DNA of 64,000 nucleotides from Algorimicrobium hallyeonense (GCF_042657385.1 NZ_JBHSLA010000003.1:1-64000); one strand, 5' to 3'; shown: positions 15,264-25,648, counted from the stretch's first letter. A program made the numbers and translations. The notes: generated from the letters alone by a model not told the origin.

Positions 15264-17063
15264 ATGGCTCAAATAAAAAACATTGCAATCATTGCTCACG
15301 TCGATCACGGTAAAACTACCTTGGTGGATAAAATTATGTACCACTGTCAATTGTTTCGTGAAAACGAAAATACAGGTGATTTAATATTAGATAATAATGA
15401 TTTAGAACGTGAACGTGGAATTACTATTACATCTAAAAACGTATCGGTAATTTATAAAGGCACAAAAATTAATATTATTGATACACCTGGTCACGCCGAT
15501 TTTGGTGGTGAAGTGGAACGTGTTTTAAACATGGCAGATGGTGTTTGCTTATTAGTTGATGCTTTTGAAGGTCCAATGCCTCAAACGCGTTTTGTGTTGC
15601 AGAAAGCTATCGATTTAGGTTTAAAGCCTTGCGTAGTTATTAATAAAGTAGATAAAGAAAACTGTACACCAGATGAGGTGCATGAAAAAGTATTCGATCT
15701 TATGTTCGAATTAGGTGCAGAGGAGTGGCAGTTAGATTTTCCAACCGTTTACGGTTCAGCTAAAAATAACTGGATGAGTGACGACTGGAAAGTTGAAACA
15801 GATAATATAGAGCCATTATTAGATATGGTTATTGAGCATATTCCAGCGCCAAAAATTCCAGAAGGAAACACACAAATGTTAATTACATCTTTAGATTTTT
15901 CGTCTTTCACCGGTCGAATAGCTATTGGTCGTTTAACACGTGGTGAACTTAAAGTTGGTCAGAATATTTCGTTAGTAAAAAGAGACGGAAGCATTGTGAA
16001 AAACAGAATTAAGGAGTTACATGTTTTTGAAGGTGTAGGTCGTAAAAAAGTAGAAGAAGTTCAAGTAGGTGATATTTGTGCTATTGTAGGACTTGAAGGT
16101 TTTGAAATTGGCGATACGGTTGCAGATGCTGAAAACCCAGAAGGTTTAAAAACAATTGCTATTGATGAACCAACAATGAGTATGTTATTTACAATTAATG
16201 ATTCGCCATTTTTTGGTCAGGATGGTAAATTTGTAACGTCTCGTCATATTAAAGACCGTTTATTTAAAGAACTAGAGAAAAATTTAGCATTACGTGTTGA
16301 AGAAACGGATAGTGCAGATAAATTTATGGTTTTTGGTCGTGGTGTATTACACTTATCGGTATTAATAGAAACCATGCGTCGTGAAGGTTATGAGCTTCAA
16401 ATTGGTCAACCACAAGTAATTATCAAGGTAATTGATGGTGTAAAATGTGAGCCAGTTGAAGAAATGACAATTGATTTACCAGAACATGTTTCAGGGAAAG
16501 CTATTGAAATGGTAACCATGCGTAAAGGTGAAATGACTAGTATGGAAGCTAAAGGCGACCGTATGGTTTGTCAGTTTATTGTACCATCTCGTGGAATTAT
16601 TGGTTTACGTAACCAATTATTAACAGCTACAGCGGGTGAAGCTATTATGGCACACCGTTTTAAAGAATACCAACCGTTAAAAGGTGGTATTCCAGAACGT
16701 CAAAATGGTTCATTAGTATCTATGGAAAAAGGTCAAGCAATTCCTTACTCTATTGATAAATTACAAGATCGTGGTAAGTTTTTCGTCGATCCAGGTGAAG
16801 ATATTTATGAAGGTCAAGTAATTGGTGAAAACTCACGTGGTGACGATATGGCCATTAACGTAACAAAAACCAAGAAGTTAAGTAACGTTCGTAGTTCTGG
16901 TGCTGATGATAAAGCCAAGATTGTTCCGGCAATAAAGTTCTCTTTAGAAGAAGCTTTAGAATATATCCAGAAAGATGAGTATGTTGAGGTTACACCAAAC
17001 CATATTCGTTTGCGTAAAATTTACTTAACAGAAGTTGAAAGAAAACGTAATAAGAATTTCTAA
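15264..17063 (+). CDS. typA: Translational GTPase TypA/BipA
   Basis: TypA/BipA is a ribosome-binding GTPase of the EF-G/LepA family used under stress and in ribosome assembly. The 599-residue protein shows all GTPase motifs: AHVDHGKTT (about 11-19), RGITI (about 51), DTPGHADFGGEVER (about 73-86) and NKVD (about 128). The C-terminal domains carry the BipA-specific TMRKGEMTSM, SRGIIGLR and GEAIMAHRF. A strong terminator follows. The length is normal. Confidence 0.97.
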   Translation: MAQIKNIAIIAHVDHGKTTLVDKIMYHCQLFRENENTGDLILDNNDLERERGITITSKNVSVIYKGTKINIIDTPGHADFGGEVERVLNMADGVCLLVDAFEGPMPQTRFVLQKAIDLGLKPCVVINKVDKENCTPDEVHEKVFDLMFELGAEEWQLDFPTVYGSAKNNWMSDDWKVETDNIEPLLDMVIEHIPAPKIPEGNTQMLITSLDFSSFTGRIAIGRLTRGELKVGQNISLVKRDGSIVKNRIKELHVFEGVGRKKVEEVQVGDICAIVGLEGFEIGDTVADAENPEGLKTIAIDEPTMSMLFTINDSPFFGQDGKFVTSRHIKDRLFKELEKNLALRVEETDSADKFMVFGRGVLHLSVLIETMRREGYELQIGQPQVIIKVIDGVKCEPVEEMTIDLPEHVSGKAIEMVTMRKGEMTSMEAKGDRMVCQFIVPSRGIIGLRNQLLTATAGEAIMAHRFKEYQPLKGGIPERQNGSLVSMEKGQAIPYSIDKLQDRGKFFVDPGEDIYEGQVIGENSRGDDMAINVTKTKKLSNVRSSGADDKAKIVPAIKFSLEEALEYIQKDEYVEVTPNHIRLRKIYLTEVERKRNKNF

Positions 17064-17092
17064 TCAAAATTCGAGTACTTAATTATACCCTC

Positions 17093-17124
17093 AAGAGGAA
17101 TCCGTAAAACGATTCCTCTTTTTT
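17093..17124 (+). terminator. Intrinsic terminator of typA
   Basis: AAGAGGAATC (17093-17102) pairs with GATTCCTCTT (17111-17120), with an eight-base loop and a T-run of six. It lies 29 bases after the typA stop. Confidence 0.92.
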
Positions 17125-17241
17125 GTTTTATAAGAATATAAAAAAAATAGGTAATTTAATTCAGGAATGTGTTGCAATCATTTTATCATGTCTTTATCAA
17201 ACTCCGAGAATTGTTAACTGCAACTAGATTAAAAAATAGAA

Positions 17242-18402
17242 TTAATTTGGATTATTTTTTAAACCTAGGATACTAAAAAATAAACTGAAAAATATAATCT
17301 GCATACCAAATAATATAGTGAATACTGCAGGTATTATTATCCGGAATGTATGAGATGGATTTAAGTTGCCAAAATGGGTGTCTTTCCAAATAGAAAATCC
17401 ATAAAAGCTCAATGTAATTCCAATTATTAGAAATACGCCACCAGTTATCAGTCCTGTTTCTAGATTCAAATATTTAAATAGTTTGTTGTAGCGATTGCTT
17501 TTTGGTAGTAATCCATTTTCAACGGCGTATATTTTGGTAAGTGCATAAAAAACAAAAAATTGAAACCCAATAAGAATCATGCTAGATGAATACAAAAGGG
17601 TATGTATGTCCAGCATAATATGTTTTATAATTACTGGTTGAATTATTAATAATACGGACACGCAAAAACCTAAAACCATTAACGTAATTCCAGGGATTAA
17701 AAACAACCAAGTTGGGCTGTACAATAATAAAAAACGAAGATGACGCCAGCCATCTCGCCATGTATTCAAATGTGGTGGTCTTGTTCTACCATCCTGATGT
17801 AGTTTTGTAGGAACTTCCACCATTGAAAGATTATTGAGTTTGGATTTAACTATCATTTCTGAAGCAAATTCCATTCCAGTAGTTTTTAAATTCATCTTAA
17901 GGTATGCTTCTTTTGAAAACCCGCGTAAACCACAATGGAAGTCGCCTATTTCAATTCTAAAAAACAATCTACCCAAAAAGGAGAGAACAGGATTCCCCAA
18001 ATATTTATGTAAAAATGGCATGGCACCTTTTTCAATTCCGCCTTTAAACCGATTTCCTATAACAAAATCTGAACCAGATCTTAAGGTTGTTAAAAATGGT
18101 AAAAGCGATTCAAAGTCATAACTATCATCTGCATCTGCCATTATAATGTATTTGCCAGATGCAGCCTTGATGCCACCACGAAGAGCACTTCCATAACCTT
18201 TTTCTAATATAGTTACTATTTGGGCATTAAGTAAATTAGCAATATTTTGTGAACCATCAGTACTACCATTATCAGCAATTATAATTTCACCACGCACATG
18301 ATTTTTTATTAAAAAACTTTGTGCTTTTCTAATACAAATCTCTAAAGTTTCCGCCTCATTTAGGCAAGGCATTACAATAGATAATTCAATTTTCTCTGAC
18401 AT
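17242..18402 (-). CDS. GT2 glycosyltransferase with C-terminal membrane helices (polyprenyl-phosphate sugar synthase-like)
   Basis: This 386-residue enzyme has a GT-A catalytic domain of the dolichol-phosphate mannose synthase type (residues about 5-235: IVMPCLNEAETLE, IIADNGSTDGS, IIMADADDSYDFE) and four C-terminal transmembrane segments (about 235-380). Such proteins make polyprenyl-phosphate sugars used by membrane transferases. It overlaps the GT-C-like membrane protein gene by 17 bases, pointing to joint action. The DXD-like acidic run is ADADDS. The sugar is unknown. Confidence 0.85.
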   Translation of the reverse strand: MSEKIELSIVMPCLNEAETLEICIRKAQSFLIKNHVRGEIIIADNGSTDGSQNIANLLNAQIVTILEKGYGSALRGGIKAASGKYIIMADADDSYDFESLLPFLTTLRSGSDFVIGNRFKGGIEKGAMPFLHKYLGNPVLSFLGRLFFRIEIGDFHCGLRGFSKEAYLKMNLKTTGMEFASEMIVKSKLNNLSMVEVPTKLHQDGRTRPPHLNTWRDGWRHLRFLLLYSPTWLFLIPGITLMVLGFCVSVLLIIQPVIIKHIMLDIHTLLYSSSMILIGFQFFVFYALTKIYAVENGLLPKSNRYNKLFKYLNLETGLITGGVFLIIGITLSFYGFSIWKDTHFGNLNPSHTFRIIIPAVFTILFGMQIIFFSLFFSILGLKNNPN

Positions 18403-19672
18403 GATTTATATATTTAAAAATGGACACAAGGATTAAAAAAAACAATGAATAATTATAAAATAAATACCTCATGATAGAATGGCTGGCAAATGCAACAACT
18501 AATGCATTTGATAGAATTAAAGCAGATAGAAATAATACTATATAAACGTTTTTATTAGATACTTTAATTGCTTTAAAGGCACTAAAAAGCATCGCGAATA
18601 AAACAAATATAAATAGTATTGGTAGTTTAAAACCATAAATTAAATTACTGTAAAACAAACAAATCCATTCCTTAAAATTATTTTTCACTAATATGGGAAA
18701 CATAGCTTTAGCAGCTTGCTCCGTATAATATCTGGCTTCGACAATCGTATTATTTTTGTTTAGAAAATACGCTGTACCTCGTTCATGTAGTGTTAAATTG
18801 CATATTTTTCCTAAATTTCTGTGAAAGTGCTTATAATCTTCAGCGTTACTCATTCGTTCTTCACTAGATAAAAGCCATTTATTTTTTGAGATAAAGGAAT
18901 AACAATCATTAAATATGTGTTTATAATCCTCATTTTCTAAACTATTAACATCTTCAGCCTTGCTAATATATAATGCTGATGCAGCAGCATTTATGTAAGT
19001 GAATGGCGTGGAAATGAATAAGCCATCTTTTATTTTATGATATGATTTATCTACCAAAATTGAAATAAAAGGGATAATCAATAATAGTATAAACCTCGTT
19101 AAATGAAACCGATTAAATACGGTTCTTTTATATTTAAAAATATATAAAATGGCCAAAACAAATGGAAGTATTAAAAATTGTCCTCGGGTTAAAGCCAAAA
19201 AGATGCTGCAAATTATTATATAAATAAGGGACTTCTTGGTATTCAGTATTATGAAATCTAAAGAAAAAGATAAAAAGAATAAATATAAAGGATAGCTTAA
19301 ACCTTCAGAACTAATATTGTTTGCCACTTGTAATGGTGAAAAAAAAGGAAAAAGTAAGAGTACTAAAAAAATCAGATGTAATACATAATTTAATTCTAGA
19401 ATTTTACGAACCTTTGAGCTAATGGTGTAAACTGCAAAAAGACCTAATAGTGCTTGAATTAAAACAATAAAAAAATTAAAATAACCTTGAAAAACGATTT
19501 GAATAGACCTGGTAAAAATAGGATAACCAGGCGATCTATAGATGTTTGCATTTATGTAACTAGGTGTATCTGGGGAATAAATAGCATCATGGAAAATACA
19601 ATAGAGGAAGACCAGCGCATAAAGAATAATTTCAATACCTTTCTTATAAGTTATGTTCCGTTTTTTCAACAT
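18386..19672 (-). CDS. GT-C-type membrane glycosyltransferase-like protein
   Basis: A 428-residue polytopic protein with about ten transmembrane segments. Its first extracytoplasmic loop holds YSPDTPSYINANIYRSPGYP (about 31-50), a pattern like the catalytic-Asp loop of GT-C enzymes such as ArnT/PMT. Its partner gene, the polyprenyl-phosphate sugar synthase, overlaps its end by 17 bases. A second such protein at 20931 has the same D-(T/S)-x-x-YI...R-(S/T)-PGY signature. The transferase role is inferred from motif and context. Codons are AT-rich and the protein is lysine-rich. Confidence 0.65.
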   Translation of the reverse strand: MLKKRNITYKKGIEIILYALVFLYCIFHDAIYSPDTPSYINANIYRSPGYPIFTRSIQIVFQGYFNFFIVLIQALLGLFAVYTISSKVRKILELNYVLHLIFLVLLLFPFFSPLQVANNISSEGLSYPLYLFFLSFSLDFIILNTKKSLIYIIICSIFLALTRGQFLILPFVLAILYIFKYKRTVFNRFHLTRFILLLIIPFISILVDKSYHKIKDGLFISTPFTYINAAASALYISKAEDVNSLENEDYKHIFNDCYSFISKNKWLLSSEERMSNAEDYKHFHRNLGKICNLTLHERGTAYFLNKNNTIVEARYYTEQAAKAMFPILVKNNFKEWICLFYSNLIYGFKLPILFIFVLFAMLFSAFKAIKVSNKNVYIVLFLSALILSNALVVAFASHSIMRYLFYNYSLFFLILVSIFKYINHVREN

Positions 19673-19954
19673 GGATAGACTGAATACTAATTGAGTTGTG
19701 AAAGATAAACTAATAAAATTTTTAGAACGACCAAATGTTTTAAAATAATAAGTATTTTAGTGCTTGCATACGCGTAATGTCAATTTTACTGAAAGCCCAA
19801 ACAAGTTGAAAATAACTTTAAGTACATAAAAGTTTTATACCTTTTTCCAAATGGGAACCTATTGGTAATTATAATGACAAAAATGCACAGAATGAAGTTG
19901 TTTTTAATAAGCTAACCAAATAGAGAAACTGTATTTTTAATTTTATAAAATTAC

Positions 19955-20893
19955 ATGAAAAAAATAGCCGTTCTTTTACCTTGTTTTAATGAAAGTTCAG
20001 GAATTGATATTCTTACTAATCAGCTTGTAACTGAATTAGAAAAACTTCCTTTTTTATTCGCACTGATTTATATTGATGATGGCTCACTTGATGATACTAA
20101 AGCACGAATTCAAAACCTAAAGATAGCGTCACCTACTATAAACACTGTGTTGCTAGCTTTGAAATTCAATATGGGACATCAAAAAGCTATTCAACAAGGA
20201 CTCATTTACGCACATTCTAAAAATTTTGATAATGTAATAATCATGGATGCAGATGGTGAAGATGATCCTGCCGCTATACAAGAATTATTAAAACATACAG
20301 ATAAGGATTTGGTACAGGTAATCCGCGGCAAGCGCAATGAAAACTGGCGCTTTAAATTCTTTTATCGCTTATATCAAAGCTTGTTTAAAGTAGTTATTGG
20401 TAAACGCTTAAACTTCGGTAATTTCTGTATGATGAGTCCGAAACTGGTCAACACGGCTACGGAAAATTCTTTTGTGCATTTAGCGGCTTTTCTCGATAAT
20501 CAGAAATGCTATAAAACACAAGTGAAGTGGGATAGGAATCAACGAATTTCGGGCGAATCTAAAATGGGTTTCAAAAACTTATTTTATCATGCCGTCAATT
20601 CCTTCGTGGAAAATGCTCAAAGCTTGCTTTTTGTGTTTATAAAACTTTGTATGTTTTTAATTTTAGGTATCCTTATTTTAACAGGCTTTATTCTCTATAA
20701 AAAATATGTGATTGATGTTGCTGTTCCTGGTTGGAGTAGTACCTTGATGGCAACGCTTTTTAATTCCTTATTAATAAGTATAGGTGTTTTTGTTTTAGGG
20801 TCGCTTCAATTAAATATTTTGAGCAAGCAAACCGGACATAAGAAGGTTGCCTATTTTACAGAATCTCAAATAGTAGAAAATTGGAAAATTTGA
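19955..20893 (+). CDS. GT2 glycosyltransferase, GtrB/ArnC-like (polyprenyl-phosphate sugar synthase)
   Basis: The 312 residues form a DPM1/GtrB/ArnC-type enzyme: VLLPCFNESSGID (7-19), YIDDGSLDDT (39-48), NMGHQKAIQQG (about 72-82) and MDADGEDDP (about 98-106) in the cytosolic catalytic domain, then two C-terminal transmembrane helices (about 230-260 and 267-290). It makes an undecaprenyl-phosphate-linked sugar for a membrane transferase. The GT-C-like protein gene follows after 37 bases. It mirrors the minus-strand pair at 17242-19672. Confidence 0.88.
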   Translation: MKKIAVLLPCFNESSGIDILTNQLVTELEKLPFLFALIYIDDGSLDDTKARIQNLKIASPTINTVLLALKFNMGHQKAIQQGLIYAHSKNFDNVIIMDADGEDDPAAIQELLKHTDKDLVQVIRGKRNENWRFKFFYRLYQSLFKVVIGKRLNFGNFCMMSPKLVNTATENSFVHLAAFLDNQKCYKTQVKWDRNQRISGESKMGFKNLFYHAVNSFVENAQSLLFVFIKLCMFLILGILILTGFILYKKYVIDVAVPGWSSTLMATLFNSLLISIGVFVLGSLQLNILSKQTGHKKVAYFTESQIVENWKI

Positions 20894-20930
20894 AATCCCA
20901 ACTATTAAATAATAAGGCTATTTTATAAAT

Positions 20931-22238
20931 ATGATAAAGGATACCAATATAATTTATATCAGTGCGTTTGGTTTACTGGTGCGTATGTTCATCTTTTTTG
21001 TGTTTTATACGCATGTTACTATCTATCCAGATAGCTCGGGCTATATTGATTTGGCCCAGCATATTTCTGCCTTAAGTTATTCGGGCTATGATGGTGCACG
21101 AACGCCAGGTTATGCATTAATTATAGCACTGTCCTTTGGAAATTTGTATGTTACTGTTTTTTATCAATTTCTATTTGGAATTTTAACAGCTATTTTGTGG
21201 TATTTATTATTACAGAATTTAAGGTTTTCAAAAAAACAAAGTCTTTATATCACGCTGTTTTTACAAACGTTTATTCATATTTACTTTTTTGAAACGGCCA
21301 TTTTAATGGAAACCTTTGTCCTGTTATTAATCACGCTGGCTTTTTACTTAATTACCCTAAACAAGCAAACGTTTGCTATGCATGTGATATTGGGTTTACT
21401 ATTTGGTTATTTGGTGCTTACCAAGCCATTTTATCTATATATTCCTTTTCTATTATATGGTTTTTGGTTTTTACAGGAGCCTAAAAATTTTAAATTATTA
21501 GCCTCGCGATTTATCATTTTAGTATTTCCTGTATTAGCGTATCTAGGATGGTCTTCGGTTGTAGAAAAACATCACGGTTATTTTTCTTCTACCACCTTAA
21601 TGGGTGTTTATATCTCCCAGAATTGTGTGCGTTTTGCCGAAAAATCTCCCGATGAATTCAAATGGCTTTCAGAGCCTTATGTAGCCTATAGAGACCAAGC
21701 CATTCTAGAAAATAAAGACATTGCCATGTCCATTTGGTATGCTTATGATGATGGCGCCTATGATAAGTACCATATGGAGTTTTCCGAATTATCCAAAGCG
21801 CTAACAGAATATGCTAAAGTTACCATTGCCAACAATCCCATGGAATACTTGCATCAAGTGGTTTTTTATTCTTGGCGCGATTTCTGGAACCCTACGCTTT
21901 ATTGGAATTATAACGATTTCAATTTTAAATACGCCAACAAACTATTTCGAGGTATTTGGTATATTCAGGAACCTATTATATATCTATTCCGAATTGTTTT
22001 TTTACTCTTAGTGCCAGTATTAATTATAAAAGCCATTAAAAATAGAACAATAGATATCGGTTTTATAATAATGTCTGTTATATTTATAGCGTCCATACTT
22101 CAAGCACTATTAACTTATGGTACCAATAATAGATTCAGTTTTCCTTTTGAATTTTTAATTATTATTAGTGTGTTGTTGTATTTTAAAGAAAGAGATTGGT
22201 GGTTCTTGAAACCGCTTATAAATAAATTTAAATTTTGA
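20931..22238 (+). CDS. GT-C-type membrane glycosyltransferase-like protein
   Basis: A 435-residue polytopic protein with about ten hydrophobic segments. The first loop carries YPDSSGYIDLAQHI and later RTPGYALI (about 31-65), the same arrangement as in the protein at 18386, with an acidic residue that would be catalytic in GT-C enzymes. It is probably the transferase that uses the lipid-linked sugar of the GtrB-like neighbour. Its stop overlaps the next gene's TTG start by four bases (TTGA), showing coupling. The function is inferred. Confidence 0.65.
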   Translation: MIKDTNIIYISAFGLLVRMFIFFVFYTHVTIYPDSSGYIDLAQHISALSYSGYDGARTPGYALIIALSFGNLYVTVFYQFLFGILTAILWYLLLQNLRFSKKQSLYITLFLQTFIHIYFFETAILMETFVLLLITLAFYLITLNKQTFAMHVILGLLFGYLVLTKPFYLYIPFLLYGFWFLQEPKNFKLLASRFIILVFPVLAYLGWSSVVEKHHGYFSSTTLMGVYISQNCVRFAEKSPDEFKWLSEPYVAYRDQAILENKDIAMSIWYAYDDGAYDKYHMEFSELSKALTEYAKVTIANNPMEYLHQVVFYSWRDFWNPTLYWNYNDFNFKYANKLFRGIWYIQEPIIYLFRIVFLLLVPVLIIKAIKNRTIDIGFIIMSVIFIASILQALLTYGTNNRFSFPFEFLIIISVLLYFKERDWWFLKPLINKFKF

Positions 22239-23233
22239 CCGATAGCCATTTAAATAATTCTACATATGCTGTTCAGTTTTACGAACCGTCTTTTTATTCT
22301 CAATGGAATAAATTGGTTTATAATTCTAAAAATGGTACGTTTTTATTCCATCGGGATTTTATAGACTATCATCAAGATCGTTTTCAGGATGCGTCTGTAA
22401 TTATATTTAAAAATGATAAACCTATTGCCGTTTTTCCAGCTAATAAAGTAGAAAAAACAATTTTTAGTCATCAAGGGTTAACCTATGGAGGTTTGGTATA
22501 TAGTGCCAAATTAAAATTTCATGCGGTTTTAGAAATTTTTAAAAGTCTTCTTCTGTTTTTCGAATCTGAAGGGTTTAATACATTGCAGATTAAACAATTG
22601 CCTGCTATTTATTCAAGTATTCCAAACGATGAAAGTAACTACCTCATGTTTTTAATGGAAGCCAAATTAATCAGGCGTGATATGCTTTCAGTTGTGAAAC
22701 TTTCTGAAGAAGTAGCATTTTCAAAAGACCGAAAGGATGGCGTAAAACGTGGCGTTAAAAATCAATTAGTCGTTAAAAATGACAATCTTTTTGATGATTT
22801 TTGGAATACCATTCTTATACCGAATTTGGAAGATAAGCATGACGCGAAACCAGTTCATTCATTAAACGAAATTAAATTATTACAAGAGCGTTTTCCTAAT
22901 AATATTAAGCAATTCAACGTTTATAGAAATAATGAATTGGTTGCTGGAACCACGATTTTTATAACAGATCAGGTAGCACATTCGCAATATATTTCGGGGA
23001 ATGCGGATAAAAATCAATTAGGGAGTTTGGATTTTTTACATGACTTTCTTTTGAAAACTGCCTTTAAAAATAAACCATTTTTCGACTTTGGTATTTCTAA
23101 CGAAAATCAAGGTAAACAGGTGAATTCTGGATTACTCTATTGGAAAGAAGGATTTGGAGCTCGTAGTATGACACAAGATTTTTATTCGGTACCCGTGTGT
23201 AATCATGTAAAACTAAATAACGTGATGCTATGA
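22235..23233 (+). CDS. FemAB-like (GNAT-fold) acyltransferase
   Basis: A 332-residue protein resembling FemAB/GNAT acyltransferases: GTFLFHRDFIDYHQDRF (about 34-50) at the start, and a second-half LVAGTTIFITDQVAHSQYIS with DFGISNENQGKQVNSGLLYW (about 280-299), as in Bacteroidota FemAB-type proteins. It starts with TTG in a TTGA overlap with the preceding stop and overlaps the aminotransferase gene by four bases (ATGA). It could acylate the amino group made by that aminotransferase; this is inference. Confidence 0.75.
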   Translation: MTDSHLNNSTYAVQFYEPSFYSQWNKLVYNSKNGTFLFHRDFIDYHQDRFQDASVIIFKNDKPIAVFPANKVEKTIFSHQGLTYGGLVYSAKLKFHAVLEIFKSLLLFFESEGFNTLQIKQLPAIYSSIPNDESNYLMFLMEAKLIRRDMLSVVKLSEEVAFSKDRKDGVKRGVKNQLVVKNDNLFDDFWNTILIPNLEDKHDAKPVHSLNEIKLLQERFPNNIKQFNVYRNNELVAGTTIFITDQVAHSQYISGNADKNQLGSLDFLHDFLLKTAFKNKPFFDFGISNENQGKQVNSGLLYWKEGFGARSMTQDFYSVPVCNHVKLNNVML

Positions 23234-24330
23234 TAAAATTTCTAGATCTTTCAGCAATAAATGCACGTTATGAAGCAGCATTTCAAGAAAAATTTCAGCA
23301 ATTTTTAAAAAATGGCAGCTACATTCTTGGTCCTGAAGTTGATGCTTTTGAAACGCGTTTTTCGCAATATTGTGGTACTAAATATACCATAGGTATCAGT
23401 AATGGATTGGATGCTTTAATTTTAATTTTTAAAGCCTACATGGCATTAGGCAAATTAAAACCTGGTGATGAAGTTATCGTACCTGCAAATACGTTTATAG
23501 CAAGTGTTTTAGCCATTATCCATGCCGACTTAAAGCCTGTTTTTGTTGAGCCAGATCCAGAAACTTACAACATTGATGTTTCTAAAATTGAAACACACAT
23601 TTCATCAAAAACAAGAGCTATTTTGGTCGTGCATTTATATGGTCAATTGGCCAATATGGACGGCATAAATAATCTAGCTAAAAATCATAATTTACTGGTT
23701 GTGGAAGATGCTGCTCAAGCGCAAGGAGCAAAATATTCCAACGGAAAAAGAGCAGGAAATTTGGCAGATGCAGCTGCGTTTAGCTTTTATCCAGGAAAAA
23801 ATTTGGGTGCATTAGGTGATGCTGGCGCAGTAACAACAAACAATAAGGCATTAGCAAAGGCTATTTCTGAATTGCGAAATTATGGCTCTGAAAAAAAATA
23901 TGTAAATACACGTGTTGGTTACAATAAACGTTTAGATGCCCTACAAGCTGCTTTTTTAAATATTAAATTACCAGATTTAGATGCTGATAATAACGAAAGA
24001 CGCCGAGTAGCAAATCAGTATTTAAAAGGAATTAAAAACTCTAAAATTAAACTGCCATTCTATGACGGTTCTGAAAATCATGTATTTCATGTGTTTGTGG
24101 TTCAGGTAGAGGATAGAGCTTTGTTTGTAAACTATTTGCAGTCACATAATGTGGAAACCCTAATCCATTACCCAATTCCACCGCATAAACAAACGGCATT
24201 ACACAACTATGCGCATTTAAAATTACCCATTACAGAAACTATACATAACAATGTGGTTAGTATTCCCATGAGCCCAATTCTGTCAGATTCTGATGTGATA
24301 AAAATTATTAACATCCTAAACACCTACTAA
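23230..24330 (+). CDS. DegT/DnrJ/EryC1/StrS PLP aminotransferase (sugar aminotransferase, FdtB/WecE-like)
   Basis: This 366-residue PLP enzyme transfers an amino group to a nucleotide keto-sugar. The start MIKFLDLSAINARY and SNGLDALI (58-65), VEDAAQAQGA (158-167), the Schiff-base lysine K190 in SFYPGKNLGALGDAGA, and RVGYNKRLDALQAA are all family marks. A 3,4-ketoisomerase of the FdtA/WxcM type lies at 28807 in the same locus, so the product is probably dTDP-3-amino-3,6-dideoxyhexose. It overlaps the FemAB-like gene by four bases and abuts the flippase gene. Confidence 0.92.
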   Translation: MIKFLDLSAINARYEAAFQEKFQQFLKNGSYILGPEVDAFETRFSQYCGTKYTIGISNGLDALILIFKAYMALGKLKPGDEVIVPANTFIASVLAIIHADLKPVFVEPDPETYNIDVSKIETHISSKTRAILVVHLYGQLANMDGINNLAKNHNLLVVEDAAQAQGAKYSNGKRAGNLADAAAFSFYPGKNLGALGDAGAVTTNNKALAKAISELRNYGSEKKYVNTRVGYNKRLDALQAAFLNIKLPDLDADNNERRRVANQYLKGIKNSKIKLPFYDGSENHVFHVFVVQVEDRALFVNYLQSHNVETLIHYPIPPHKQTALHNYAHLKLPITETIHNNVVSIPMSPILSDSDVIKIINILNTY

Positions 24331-25644
24331 TTGAAACGTTTATTAAACTATATTAATAGTAATGTCTTGTTTAAGGTTGCCTCTTTAAACTCGGTTTCAA
24401 TGTTAGTTAAAATCATTTCTGGGTTTTTAACCTCCAAAGTGATTGCTTTATTTGTTGGATTAGAAGGAATGGCTTTAATTGGGAACTTGCGTAATTTTTT
24501 AAGCTCGGTTCAAGCGGTTTCTACATTGGGTTTGTATAATGGCGTGGTAAAATATGTTGCCGAATTCAAAGAGAATACTTTGGAGCTTAGTAAAACAATT
24601 TCCACCGTTTTCTATTCCGGTTTTATTGCGACCATAATCGTATCTTTTTTCTGTTACTATAATGCGGAATCTATTAATGATTCTGTCTTTGCCTATTATA
24701 ATGACTATGCTTATGTAATCCGGATTATGGCCATTGCTTTGCCATTTTATGCCTTAAACATGTTCATTTTTGGAATCCTGAATGGCTTTTCAAAATATAA
24801 AATACTGATTGTTATTAATATTATTGGACAGATTTTTGGGCTTTCCATAACCATTCTATTAATATATAAAGAGCGCTTGGATGGTGCTTTGATTTCGGTT
24901 GTTATCTCTGAATCCTTGTTATTCTTTATTACCTTGGTTGGTATTGCTAACAGGCGTAGTTTGGCAGGATTAATTCAGGTGAAACATATTAGTTTAGATT
25001 ATGTAAAAAAATTGAGTTCTTATTCTGTGATGGCTATTTTTTCTGCCTTTTTACTGCCAATTGTAGCCATTGCCATTCGGAATTATATAACAGATACGGT
25101 TGGATTAAGAGAAGCCGGTATGTGGGAATCTATGAACCGAATTTCTCGATATTACTTAATGTTCGTATCCTCTTTATTGACCCTTTATATTTTACCAAGA
25201 TTTTCTGAAATTGATAATAAAAAAGAATTTAGAGCCGAAGTTTTCAATTTCTATAAAACTATTATTCCCATTTTTGCTGGCGGATTATTAGTGATTTATT
25301 TATTGCGCCATATTATAGTTTTGGTATTGTTTACTGAAGAGTTCAAACCCGTAGCCGATTTATTCTTGTGGCAATTATTAGGCGATTTCGTAAAAGTACT
25401 TTCCATTGTAATTGCGTATCAGTTTTTAGCAAAAAAAATGTTCTGGCATTATATTATAACCGAAGCTTTTTCAGTGGCCATTTTATATTTTATGAGTATT
25501 TACTTTATTGATATTTATGGTGTAAAAGGTGCTAATATTGCACACTTTGCATCCTATGTTTTATATTACGGATTGATATTGCTTATTTTTAGTTCATCAT
25601 TGTTTGGTGTGATTTCTGAAGATGAAAATGAATTAGATTCTTAA
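24331..25644 (+). CDS. O-antigen/lipid-linked oligosaccharide flippase, Wzx-type
   Basis: A 437-residue MATE/MVF-superfamily transporter that would move lipid-linked oligosaccharide units across the inner membrane. Twelve or so hydrophobic segments are seen, with the family start KVASLNSVSMLVKIISGFLT (about 16-35) and IALFVGLEGMALIGNLRNFL (about 38-57). I accept a TTG start directly after the aminotransferase stop because the next ATG would cut the conserved first helix. Co-transcription with its neighbours is likely. Confidence 0.9.
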   Translation: MKRLLNYINSNVLFKVASLNSVSMLVKIISGFLTSKVIALFVGLEGMALIGNLRNFLSSVQAVSTLGLYNGVVKYVAEFKENTLELSKTISTVFYSGFIATIIVSFFCYYNAESINDSVFAYYNDYAYVIRIMAIALPFYALNMFIFGILNGFSKYKILIVINIIGQIFGLSITILLIYKERLDGALISVVISESLLFFITLVGIANRRSLAGLIQVKHISLDYVKKLSSYSVMAIFSAFLLPIVAIAIRNYITDTVGLREAGMWESMNRISRYYLMFVSSLLTLYILPRFSEIDNKKEFRAEVFNFYKTIIPIFAGGLLVIYLLRHIIVLVLFTEEFKPVADLFLWQLLGDFVKVLSIVIAYQFLAKKMFWHYIITEAFSVAILYFMSIYFIDIYGVKGANIAHFASYVLYYGLILLIFSSSLFGVISEDENELDS

Positions 25645-25648
25645 ACCT

